This document shows positions 55,491 through 64,000 of a DNA stretch of 64,000 nucleotides, piece by piece. The notes below the pieces were generated by a model. That model saw only the letters and a list, made by a program, of their open reading frames with translations, was not told where the DNA came from and made no database searches. The position numbers were made by a program, and so were the translations under genes. Source of the stretch: Zizania palustris (Eukaryota; Streptophyta; Magnoliopsida; Poales; Poaceae); contig JAAALK010000080.1 of the NCBI GenBank assembly GCA_019279435.1, forward strand, positions 95,394,311-95,458,310. The letters run 5' to 3'. Numbering within the stretch: the first letter of the stretch is position 1; each line of letters opens with the position of its first letter.

Positions 55491-57901
55491 GAGTCCTTGC
55501 CGAACAGGCCGAGCCTTCTGGTTCACAAGTAGACTGTGTTCAATAATGTCACGACTGACTCCGGTGATGTCTTCATCAGACCAAGCAAAGACATCTAAAT
55601 TCTCCTCAACTACTTTCTCTAAGGAAGTAGCAACTTCTGGAGGCAAGTCTTTACCAAATTGAAATGAATATTCCTTGCCATCTTTGACAATAACCTTCGT
55701 TGCAATTTCTCCTTCGGGACTTGGTCTTGGGAAGGATTTCTTCAAAGATTCGCTAGGAGCAGAAAAATCTTCTGGATTATCTTGCACACTGTTCACCTGT
55801 CTAGGGTCAAGAGGAGGGCCATGACCATACTCCGCTCTTCGCGCAATGGCCTGATCTCCGAAAACAGTGAGCACTCCCGCCTGTGTGGGCATCTTCATAC
55901 ATAAGTAATTATGATGTGCCACAGCTCCGAATTGATTTAACATGCCTCTTCCGAAGATGACATTGTATGCATATGGAGCATCCACAACATCGAAGATCAC
56001 TTCCTCTGTCCTGGCCAGTGGCCCCTCTCCGAAAGTAACTTCCAGGCCAATTTGGCCGAGGGCATCAAGTGGGGGTCCTGCAAAGCCTTGTAAAGGACGG
56101 GTTGCTGGGAGAAGATGCTTTCTGGAGATGCAGAGTTGATCAAAGGCTTGGACAAAAATAATATCCGCCTAACTCCCACCGTCAATTAGCACTCTTCGAA
56201 CCTCAGTTCCTGCTATGTCGGCAGTGATGACAAGTGGGTTTGCATGTGGAAATTTTATACCAGCTGCATCATCTACGGAAAAAGATATTGGCACATGGGA
56301 CCATTCGGGCATAGCAGCTGCAGATGAAGAGGTTCCAATATGGCCCACTTCTCTAACATATTCTTTTCTCTGTCTCTTTGACATACTTCCGAGGGTCCCT
56401 CCTCCGGAGATGGGGAGGACTACTCTTTTTCCTCGATCTTGCCCCTCTTCTTGCTTCGGAGGTGGCATAACATTGACCACCGGAGTGCGTCTTGCCGGAT
56501 CGAAGTTCTCTATTCGCGCCACAGCCTGGATAGGCTCCGGACGCAGTTCAGCCGGAACATGGTCAGTAGTGCCTCTACCCGAAGTACTTTCCAAGTACTC
56601 TCCTATCAAGGCAAGTATAGATTTGCACACATCAGTTGCGTGAGTCCGATTTTCACCATGGATACAGAAGAAAAAGGCCTGGGCTTTGCTAGCCGGTTTC
56701 CCTGGCGGCCTCCAGCCACTGGTCTTGCTTCTTGAAGGTTGCGGAGCCCTTTGGGTAAACTTCTGCGGGGGTGCAATGTTCAAAACTTCCGAACGATGAT
56801 GCTTTTGCCCCCACGCCTGTCATGCTGAACTTCGAAGCTAGGCCTTTGCGGCTGTGCTGAAGTTTTTACTTCCAACTTAACTTCTTGCACTATTGACGGA
56901 GTTGCAGTAGTTCTCCGAAGCCATCCCTCTTCTGACCTTGCATACTCTTCGAAATAACACATCAACTGAGAAACAGAAGACATATTTTTCCGGTGAAGTT
57001 TATCAAGGAGGCCTGCATGAATAACTCCCTCTCGAGCTATGTCAACTATCGAAGACGTAGATAACCCTTGAATTTGCGACTTCGTATGAGCGAAGCGCTT
57101 GAAATACTGTCTTAAGGTCTCTCCGGGAAGTTGCTTCACCTGGAAAAGGCTTCCTGTTGACATTGGGGGTACGATGGTACCCTGAAAGTTACACATGAAC
57201 TTCTTCCTCAACTGCCCCCATGAACTGATTGATCCTGGCTTCAGAGACCAGAACCACCGCAAAGCCACTCCTTGGAGGGCTAGGGGAAAACATTTGGCCA
57301 TAGTATCTCGCACTCCCCCGTTGGCTTAAATTGCTAATGCATAAGAACGGGCAAACTCTCTAGGATCTTCATTTCCGGAATATTTGCAAAGCTTCGAAGT
57401 TTTAAACTTAGGATCGAAGCGCACTTTCTGCAACTCAGGATGCAGCAGAGATTCGGTGTCGAAGGACGCGTTCTCCGTGGCTTCGGGATAAATAAGTTCG
57501 TCATCTTCGGGCACTTCAGGGATGATCGAGGTAGGCTGAGAACGAAGCCTATCTACGGCTTCTTGCCACCACCTTGCTACTTCAGCTTGGAGACTGGCCA
57601 TTTGAGCGGCCATATCACCAAGACCGTCTTCATCTCCTCCGGAAGGATCTTCCCGGTCTTGAGAACTATAGGGATCGGTTCGAAGTGGAACTTGAGGTGG
57701 AATAGGGACTCCGTCTGGCCGAAGTATAGATGGAGTTGGCGGAGGAACTCCGTATGCTCAAGGAAGGGGAATCCCTTCCGGATTTTGAGGTGGAGGAAAC
57801 GTCGAAGGTCCTCCGACCTCAACTGTGTCTGAAGATCTTGCTCCGGAGGTCCGAGGAGACCTCCGAACAGGATTACCACATGCACTCCGCTAAGGAGGCA
57901 T
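55491..57901 (-). pseudogene. Element F gag-protease
   Basis: It starts at ATG 57901 (MPP, then TAG at codon 4). Downstream it has MAAQMASLQAEVARWWQEAV, a stop at about 57324 inside the gag domain, and the domain end FAHTKSQIQGLS. The knuckle reads FFCIHGENRTHATDVC, so one Cys is replaced by Phe. The protease motif reads IDGGS followed by a TAG where C has a Ser/Thr codon. The C-terminal part is open (YVIFGRGM-like, ARPVRQGLRKL). Confidence 0.87.
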
Positions 57902-57943
57902 GGTTTGAGAACTTGGTAGAGAACGAAGTTTTTTGGACTAGGT

Positions 57944-57961
57944 TCCCCACGGACGGTGCCA
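57944..57961 (-). other. Primer-binding site of element F
   Basis: TGGCACCGTCCGTGGGGA on minus, one change from A and G, two bases inside the 5' LTR. Confidence 0.75.
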
Positions 57962-57963
57962 AC

Positions 57964-58457
57964 TGTTGGCGTAAAAAATTACGCTAACAGGTTTCTGAAG
58001 ATTAGAAACTAACAAATGAAGTGTTTGCGAAGTAAACTATTCCAAGCCTTTGAAAGGATAATAGCTTAAAAAAGTTCGAAAGTGTATATTGAATAACTTG
58101 TATTCGGTCCTCATTACAGGGTAAAACTGGGGTATTTATAAGCCCAAACATTAAGGAAAAGATCCTTTTACCCCTCTATTACAACCGATATAGTGGAAAC
58201 TATTCGGTACCCTTAATAGGGCTAAAATGGTAAAAGACTAATCTAATGAGAAAGAAGATAAGTCTTCCATCTTAGCTGGCAAAGAAGCTCTCGGAAGAGT
58301 CCAAGTTCAAAGATATACTCCGAACTAGAGTCCGTCATCATACTTCGAACTTGATTCAATGCATCTCCGGAGATACATGCTGGAAACCTTTGATTCAATC
58401 GCTTGCCTTCATCCTGTTACTGCAATAACCCTGAGGATGGAATATTTTCCCCCAACA
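57964..58457 (-). repeat. 5' LTR of element F (494 bp)
   Basis: TGTTGGCGTAAAAAATTACG...CCCCCAACA. The U5 hairpin is at 57964-57989. The TATA box (tatttata on plus, 58133-58140) is conserved. Confidence 0.94.
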
Positions 58458-58462
58458 CTTCA

Positions 58463-58967
58463 CAAGCGAAGTAACAAGGATTACCACTGTTTCGAAGTGG
58501 CCGGTGGAGGTCTTCTAGGCAAACCCATGAAGAGGTACAGAAAAGTAAAGGTAAATAAATGCGATCAGAGCTAGGGCTTTGTGTTTGATTTGTGTTGGGG
58601 TCCTCTACGCTGGCCTCCCCTCTCTATTTATAGGGGCTTAATCTCTGGTCTAATCTTCTATAATTCGACTATATGGAGATAAAAAACTTAGCCAGAATTG
58701 TATACAACTCTATCTCTGCCGAAGTGGGCTTCGGCCAGGCCCTGTCGAAGCCTGCTCCTCGAGCCGAAGCTTCGGCGTCGTGGGCCTCCGAAGGCTTCCT
58801 GGCCGAAGGCCGTGGGCTGGCCAGAAGCTTTTGGAGCCCATAGCCCAATGGACCTTCGGCCCTGTAGGGCTTCGGCCTGACCCCGAACATGTGTATTTTT
58901 GGCCCAAATCACCAAAATTGATATTTTGACAATCTCAACCATTGATGCCATTTTTGCTATCAACACA
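58463..58967 (-). repeat. LTR of element E, right part (505 bp)
   Basis: It continues the LTR split by F and ends TATCAACACA. The next bases, catgccccctgcctttt, are on minus the polypurine tract AAAAGGCAGGGGGCA. A TATA-like tatttatagggg occurs near 58626 on plus. The start of the LTR on minus recurs at 60116-60226. Confidence 0.8.
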
Positions 58968-59052
58968 TGCCCCCTGCCTTTTAGTGAACTGAGTGAAGTA
59001 AAAGAATAACGAGCTGAAGACGATACCGTCCATATCAGCTTTTCGACACCTT

Positions 59053-60115
59053 TTACGATGTTTGCCACACGCTTGGGAAATACATTTTCAAGTACTTACC
59101 ATTCAAAGCTCTTTGAAACCGCTCTCCTTGTAGATATTCCAACATGTATGCATTGCCAGAAGCGATTTCGGCCATCTTAAAAGTACCTTCCCAACTAGGT
59201 GACCATTTACCAAATTTAGGACTCTTCATGCCTAAGGGTAAAATCGTCTTCCAAACCAAATCTCCTACTTGAAACGATTTTGGTTTAACCTTCTTATTAT
59301 ATGCTTTAGCAACTCTCCTCTTGTCTACTATGGCTTCTAATGCCCTTAGTCTCTTATCGGTCACCTCCTCTAGATTATCCTTCAAAAGAGTTTCATACTC
59401 GTCGACCGATAAGCCATCTTGCTTTAACACTCTTAAGGAGCTAAGATCTACCTCTACAGGCAGAACGACTTCTTGTCCATATACCAACTCATATGGACTG
59501 ACTTTGGTAGCACCGTGCTTTGCAATCCTACAAGCCCGTAGCGCCTCGAAAAGCACTTCATGCCACCTCTTAGGAAACTCATCAATTTTCTTCTTAACGA
59601 GCTTAATAACGGTTTTATTACTAGACTCGGCCTGACCATTGGCCTGAGCATAGTAAGGCGAAGAGTTTATCAACTTAATACCATAGTATTCGGCGAAGTC
59701 CCTCACCTCTCCAGAAACAAATGAACTACCTTGATCCGTAGTAAGAGTTTGAGGAATTCCAAATGTATGTATGATGTGCTTCAGGATAAAATCACGTACA
59801 TCATTGTGAGTCATGTTCTTGAGAGGTACAGCCTCGGTCCACTTAGTGAAGTAATCTGTCGCCATCAACACGAATCGATGCCCTTTTGAGAAAGGAGGGT
59901 GAATCTGACCGATGAAGTCTAAACACCATCCTCGAAACGGCCATGGCTTAACAATAGGGTTGAGTAATGAGGCAGGAGCTAACTGAATATTGCCAAACTT
60001 CTAACATGCTTCACACCCTCTGTAATACTTAAAACAATCTTTGGTCATAGTCGGCCAATAAAAACCAGCTCTTTTGAGCATCCAACTCATTTTCTGGGCC
60101 GACTGATGAGTGCCA
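59053..60115 (-). pseudogene. Element E integrase
   Basis: On minus it begins within the zinc finger (LCGTHQSAQKMSWMLKRAGF to CEAC). After one TAG the core follows with D-D-E (GWCLDFIGQI, TTDQGSSFVS, NGQAESSNKT). From 59871 a 272-codon open frame contains SPYELVYGQEVVLPVEV and a C-terminal SWEGTFKMAEI box. This is the Ogre/Retand side of the Tat lineage, distinct from A, C, F and G. Gag, protease and RT are deleted upstream. Confidence 0.85.
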
Positions 60116-60226
60116 CAAAGTCCTGTAGGGCTTCGACCTGACCTCGGACATGAGTATTTTTGGCCTAAATCACTAAAATTGATATTTTGACAATCTCAGC
60201 CATTGATGCCATTTTTTGCTATTAAC
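60116..60226 (-). repeat. Truncated LTR start of element E (110 bp)
   Basis: On minus it begins TGTTAATAGCAAAAAATGGC and aligns to the LTR at 58967-58860. It then jumps into the integrase finger at CCTACAGG, a short word shared by both sides of the break. Confidence 0.75.
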
Positions 60227-60770
60227 AATACTATAGAGATTCTGATTTGTAATTTTTGATTTGTTCCAAATTTGTTCAAGTGTTACTAGTTGATAACTCT
60301 GTGGTTAGATCAGCAACAGTTTTAGCAATATTGTTCAGCTTCTTGCAGTTTTTCCGAAATATTGTTTCACTCTGAATTTTTGAATCAGATGTTGAAATGC
60401 AGTTTTGAGTCAATTCTTTGATTTGATCATACTTCACAGTATGCAAACATAATCAAAACAAATTCAAAGTTGTTCACTAAAGTTGCTGGAACTAAATTGT
60501 GAATTTTTCTCTAAATCGGAGTTTCAACAGTCGACAAGATATTGTCGGTGTTTCAGTTACCGATAGAAGTATTTCGGCACTTCAATCTCCGATTTCATCT
60601 AGACTGACAATTTGAACCAAGCTTTACTCTGATTGTGCATTGTTTGGTTCAGATTTGAATTTGCATCTTTTAGAGGGATTTTGGGTGATTTGAAAAGGCC
60701 ATCTAATTCACGAGAAATTGTTGAGGCGCCTATTCACCCCCCTCTAGTCGTCATTCCGATCCCACACACT
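60227..60770 (+). repeat. Copia LTR remnant K (3' part)
   Basis: The last bases, cctattcacccccctctagtc and a CCCACA end, match the usual end of SIRE-like copia LTRs. It lies between element E and the gag of copia D, in the opposite orientation to D. Inverted words such as tcggtgtttcagttaccgat occur near 60543. Its start is missing, probably replaced by E. Confidence 0.55.
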
Positions 60771-61118
60771 ATTGCATCAAAGCGAGAAAACATGGCATCT
60801 ATAGATTCACCAGGCACTTGCACAAACAACTGATAATGTTGATTGTATGTGCTTTGATGCCTAGCCTTGATTTGTGTAGATCCCTAAAGAAAAATAGTGA
60901 GTGTAGTCCAAATTTCCCTAGCTGTCCTTCGATGCTGAACCCTGTCAAACTCACTCCTACTAAAGCTAATGAACAATATATTTCTTGCTTTGGAGTTAGC
61001 GTTATACTGATCTTTCTTTGCTTGAGTAGTCCGAGTTTCTAGGATGGAGTATAGTGAGTCCACAATCTTCCAAACTGCATTTCCTTAAGACAAGTAAGCC
61101 TCCATGCGCACCATTAGG
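60771..61118 (-). pseudogene. Copia D gag, N-terminal (UBN2-like) part
   Basis: On minus the frame reads MVRMEAYLS-stop-GNAVWKIVDSLYS, then DQYNANSKARNILFISFSRS, RTAREIWTTL and YNQHYQLFVQVPGESIDAMF up to RFDAIV at 60775. This is the N-terminal half of copia gag. Its C-terminal half is at 45963, so the block 45964-60770 was inserted in gag and about 150 codons were lost. On the 5' side it is fused to the middle of the LTR, so PBS and start are missing. Confidence 0.7.
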
Positions 61119-62266
61119 ACACACACAAATAGCATGTTTAGGAAACTACCACACTTTGCTTGAAAAGGAACAGACCAAAAACTCTAGCTAGAACATATCA
61201 AAGTGAAGCACAGGGGACTCAAAACATGCAGCACAAAACAGGAATACAAGTTCAAGCAATAGGCAAAGAACAAAATGAAATTTTCATTGCATGAACCAGG
61301 AACACAAAACACTCACAAAACTGAGTACATGGGTGTGGCGGCTAGCTCTCGTAGTTCTAAAAATGGTTGCTAAAAGTGTTACCTAGACCTTGCCAGCCTC
61401 ACTATTTATAGGAACAACTCAGCCATGAGAATAGACTACTTTACCCCTAGGGTTTACGTTATTTTTGTCCCAGCTAGACAAGGGGGTACAGATGGTAGTC
61501 TACTTTACTAGAGGCTTCTTTTGTCAGCTTCGCTGAGGGGGCATCATCAGCTTTTGCAGAGCATACACGATCAACCTTTGCACAATGGAATCTTCTGAAT
61601 CCATAGTCCTTCACACACGAAGTGTGCAGATGCTTCAGTGACATGCTTGAACCCGTAGTCCTTCGCTTCACCGAAAATAGTCTTCGATATAGTGATAGTT
61701 TTGAGTTGAAGCCGTCAAAGCTCTTGAGCCTTCGCAGCATCACCTTCGGAGTGGACCACCACGGCTTCACAGCTAGTTCAAAGTCACTCCTTCTAGAGTA
61801 CCCTTCGAAGTGTCTCGCCTCCGAGGACTTTGCCTCGGGGTACCTTCAGCTAGAGCCACCCTCCACACTTTCTGCCTTCGCCTGGCGCACCTTGACCCAA
61901 GGACCGACCTTGACCCCACGCAGCCTTCGTGACTGAGCTCTCCACTCGCCTAGCATCAAGCCTCCCGCTTGACCCAGGTTCACTCGCTGTGAACCGTCTA
62001 TGGCCTCCAAAGTCACCTGCACACCATTGACAAGCAGACAAGTGTTTCCAGTACCCCGTAGACCTCTTCGGTAAACAACCTTCGGTAGTGTGTATCGCCC
62101 AAAGTACCGAGCCCTTCAGTACACATATCATCGTGTTATGTCGGACCCCTCCGATAGACACACTCCACTGCAACCAACAACCATCGAACCCCTTCGGAGG
62201 GACCCCTTCACCCAGAAGAGAACTTGTCAATCACTCATCACAGACTCGAAACCAAGACACATTTCA
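61119..62266 (-). repeat. 5' LTR of copia D (truncated at both ends)
   Basis: It aligns with 37175-38305 plus 39781-40080. It lacks the first 11 bases, the U5 end and an internal block of about 300 bp. Short open frames inside are not conserved. Confidence 0.75.
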
Positions 62267-63260
62267 ACTACACATTCATGTAGTGGAAGAATTAATAGAT
62301 GCTATACAAACTAAAAAGGAAGACCATGTAGATGATGATGCTAATTTAACCATGGTTGAAGAAACCATCATGACAATATCATAACAAGCTATTGTTGGTA
62401 CGAAATCCTCACAAACCATATGGGTGAATGGCAGAATTCAAGGTATGCAGCTCCTTATGTTGGTAGACCCTAGTAGTACTCATTCTTTTATTGATGAGCA
62501 ACTTGGTTGCAAATTGTCTGGAGTGTTACTCATGGAAAAACAAGTATCAATACAAATTGCTAATGGTGGTTATTTTCAATGTTCCAAGGAGATTAAAAAT
62601 TTTCATTGGTGAATGCACGACATGGTATGTGAAAATGATTTCAGATTGATTTCCTTGGGTAGCTATGATGTGATATTAGGAATGGATTGGTTACAACAGT
62701 TCAGTACCATAAAAATTGATTGGGTAGGCAAGTGGATGGAATATAATTACCTTAGTAAGTTAATCAGGGTAAAAGGCATTCTGCCTAAACTTGATATGTG
62801 CCAGGGTATCACAAGTGGCAAGAACACAGGACTACACAAATATAAATCATTGATGCTTATGGTCAGCTTATATATGATTGAACTAAAACATGAAGAGAAA
62901 ATTCCTGAACTACTTCAACCAATACTGAAGGAATTCACATATGTATTTGCTGAGCCATTTAATATAAGACCCTACATATACAACCTAGCTCAGAAGGATG
63001 AGATCAAAAAAGAAGTCAAGGAAATATTAAATTATGGTGTGATACGACAGAGTACTAGCGTTTTTTTCCTCACCAGCACTACTGGTTAAGAAAAAGGATG
63101 GGACATGGGGAGTGGTGATTGATTACTCACAACTAAACACTATAACTATCAAGAGCAAGTATCCCTTACCAGTCATTGATGAGCTATTAGATGAGTTACA
63201 AGGATATGGAGCTTTTACAAAACTAGATCTTCGTTCTGGTTACTAGCAATTTCGAATGGT
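62267..63260 (+). pseudogene. Element H protease and reverse transcriptase
   Basis: It resumes at QLHIHVVEELIDAIQTKKED. A stop at 62381 and TIWVNGRIQGMQLLMLVDPS follow. The protease motif is LVDPSSTHSFIDEQ, where the usual Gly of D-S-G is altered. SYDVILGMDWLQQF and the RT fingers (KKDGTW, VIDYSQLNTITIKSKYPLP, TKLDLRSGY) come next, with a frameshift near 63070 and a TAG after RSGY. RT then ends in unrelated sequence near 63255, before the catalytic box. Confidence 0.82.
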
Positions 63261-64000
63261 GGAAGGTGGATATGTTGGTGCATTTTTTGGTCACACTTTG
63301 ACACACGTGTGGCCTGGGAGATCTGCTTCTCTCCAGTGTAGGTCCTACATTCTTAGAAAAAGGGTTTAAGGTGTGCCAATCAGTTTAACCCTGCAACTGA
63401 TAAGGAACGAAAAATATGACATTAGTAGCATGGCCTATCAGCTATCGAGCCGTGACCACGACAAGGATGGGATATTTGTGGAATATAATGCCGATCGGCC
63501 ATAAGGCCGATGACCTGAGACAGAGAGATAGGGCGAGCGTGCCATCGACCGATAGGATGAACAGTGAACCGCGAAGGCCGATGGATGCTTTTTTTGATGA
63601 GTTATAAGATATATCGTGGAATCGAAGACAACCCATCGTCTTGTACTCCGACGGAAATAAATAAAATGTGCCAGATAGCAAATCTATATCATAAAAATCA
63701 TCACAATAACTAGATCGGACCTAACCAAGATAGTAACTAATCACGATGATCTTAATAATATATCAAAGAATCGAGCATGCTTTATTTAGATGAATGGTAT
63801 ACATCATGAAAGAGATACAATACCAAGAGATGTCGGACTTAACCGATGAAGCCTCAAAATATTACACCTAGATTACATTAATCTAAGATATCAAACTGAA
63901 CTGATGCAGCCTTAGTCCTAGCTAATACACCGAGAACAACCGGTGACTATACTATTTCAAGGTTAACCTCAAGAGATCAAACTGTATTGATGCAGCCATG
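63261..64000. other. Unassigned sequence at the right edge
   Basis: Three similar words ending in gatgaagcctc or tgatgcagcc occur at about 63828-63857, 63887-63913 and 63972-64000. An inverted cggccataaggccgat lies near 63496. No open frame, LTR end or known element was recognised. Confidence 0.4.

Larger units (their letters stand above)
47682..58457 (-). mobile_element. Tat-lineage Ty3/gypsy element F, complete, 10.8 kb
   Basis: LTRs are 57964-58457 (5') and 47682-48176 (3'), flanked by the perfect duplication cttca at 47677-47681 and 58458-58462. By eye they differ at about sixteen positions, mostly C/T or G/A, so F is older than C. It lacks the solo LTR of C. The extra gene lies on plus. 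Coding regions carry many stops. Confidence 0.95.
45964..60226 (-). mobile_element. Ogre-like Tat element E (rearranged), host of F
   Basis: On minus the parts run: first 110 bp of an LTR (60116-60226), integrase (59053-60115), polypurine tract, full LTR (58967-46902, interrupted by F), PBS for Arg tRNA, gag N-terminus (46864-45964). One LTR thus serves as the 3' LTR of the integrase part and the 5' LTR of the gag part. The element has lost most of pol. The LTR ends are the perfect 8-bp inverted pair TGTGTTGA/TCAACACA. Confidence 0.78.
36668..62266 (-). mobile_element. Ty1/copia element D, SIRE/Opie-like, in element H (heavily interrupted)
   Basis: On minus, from right to left, it holds a 5' LTR part (61119-62266), the gag N-terminus (60771-61118), a foreign block (45964-60770), the gag C-terminus, protease, integrase, RT, RNase H, a 3' noncoding region, a polypurine tract and the 3' LTR (36668-40091, itself interrupted). 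It is the same family as B. The 5' LTR lacks its first 11 bases, and the junction with element H shows the microhomology caac, so no duplication survives. All frames are broken. Confidence 0.85.
35159..63260 (+). mobile_element. Ty3/gypsy chromovirus-like element H, outermost host of the right half
   Basis: PBS, gag to the zinc knuckle (36667), then protease and RT starting at 62267 are the two halves of one element. They are separated by copia D and everything nested in it. The gag frame stops in KGLCFC of the knuckle and resumes at QLHIHVVEELIDAI, with about 50 bases lost. RT ends near 63255. Integrase and the 3' LTR are not seen. Confidence 0.75.

Noticed and set aside
58688..59068. 126-codon frame on minus in the E LTR
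   Set aside because: It crosses the LTR/polypurine-tract border and reflects repetitive cgaag-rich LTR sequence. No homology is recognised.

Overview
This window is transposon-rich plant nuclear DNA, most likely from a monocot and probably a grass. It holds no complete host gene that I can recognise. Almost everything belongs to nested, decaying LTR retrotransposons: Ty3/gypsy Tat-lineage elements with a second (archaeal-type) RNase H and an antisense extra gene, Ty1/copia elements of SIRE/Opie type with long LTRs, an Ogre-like Tat element, a chromovirus-like Ty3 element and several solo LTRs. The grass assignment is an inference from the element types and rests on no host gene.

Left half (1-26810). 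A Ty1/copia element B (+ strand) is the host sequence. It is split by Tat element A (1-8678, minus, running off the left edge) inside gag, and by complete Tat element C (13223-25393, plus, 5-bp duplication atacc) at the last codons of RNase H. C carries in its gag a 910-bp solo LTR of a Tekay/Del-like chromovirus (13993-14902, duplication aagtt). The 3' LTR of B starts at 26324 and runs into a 100-N assembly gap (26811-26910).

Middle (26911-35350). Truncated Tat element G (minus) ends in an LTR at 30704. Next comes a 3-kb stretch with intron/exon-like gene fragments, one resembling the C-terminus of the GPI mannosyltransferase PIG-V. It is interrupted by an 819-bp insertion full of GGAACTT motifs. 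An AT-rich repeat field and a broken F-box-associated gene fragment follow.

Right half (35350-64000). The outermost element is a Ty3 chromovirus-like element H (+): PBS at 35352, gag to 36667, protease and RT at 62267-63260. It is split by copia element D (minus, 36668-62266). The 3' LTR of D contains a cousin solo LTR (38306-39775, duplication gaggt). The gag of D is replaced internally by a copia LTR remnant and an Ogre-like Tat element E. The LTR of E is itself split by complete Tat element F (47682-58457, duplication cttca).

The most informative biology is in the Tat copies A, C, F and G. They share an LTR of about 495 bp with a hairpin at its U5 end abutting the primer-binding site. A, C and F also share a convergently oriented extra gene. 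In C and F this gene has its own TATA box, and its exon-intron borders are conserved between copies. It encodes a gypsy-type putative transposase-like domain followed by a coiled coil. A tandem-repeat block lies between it and pol. Other structures of note are an E-type LTR shared by two internal regions, an in-frame gypsy-gag/copia-gag fusion, and gene fragments repeated on both sides of an insertion.
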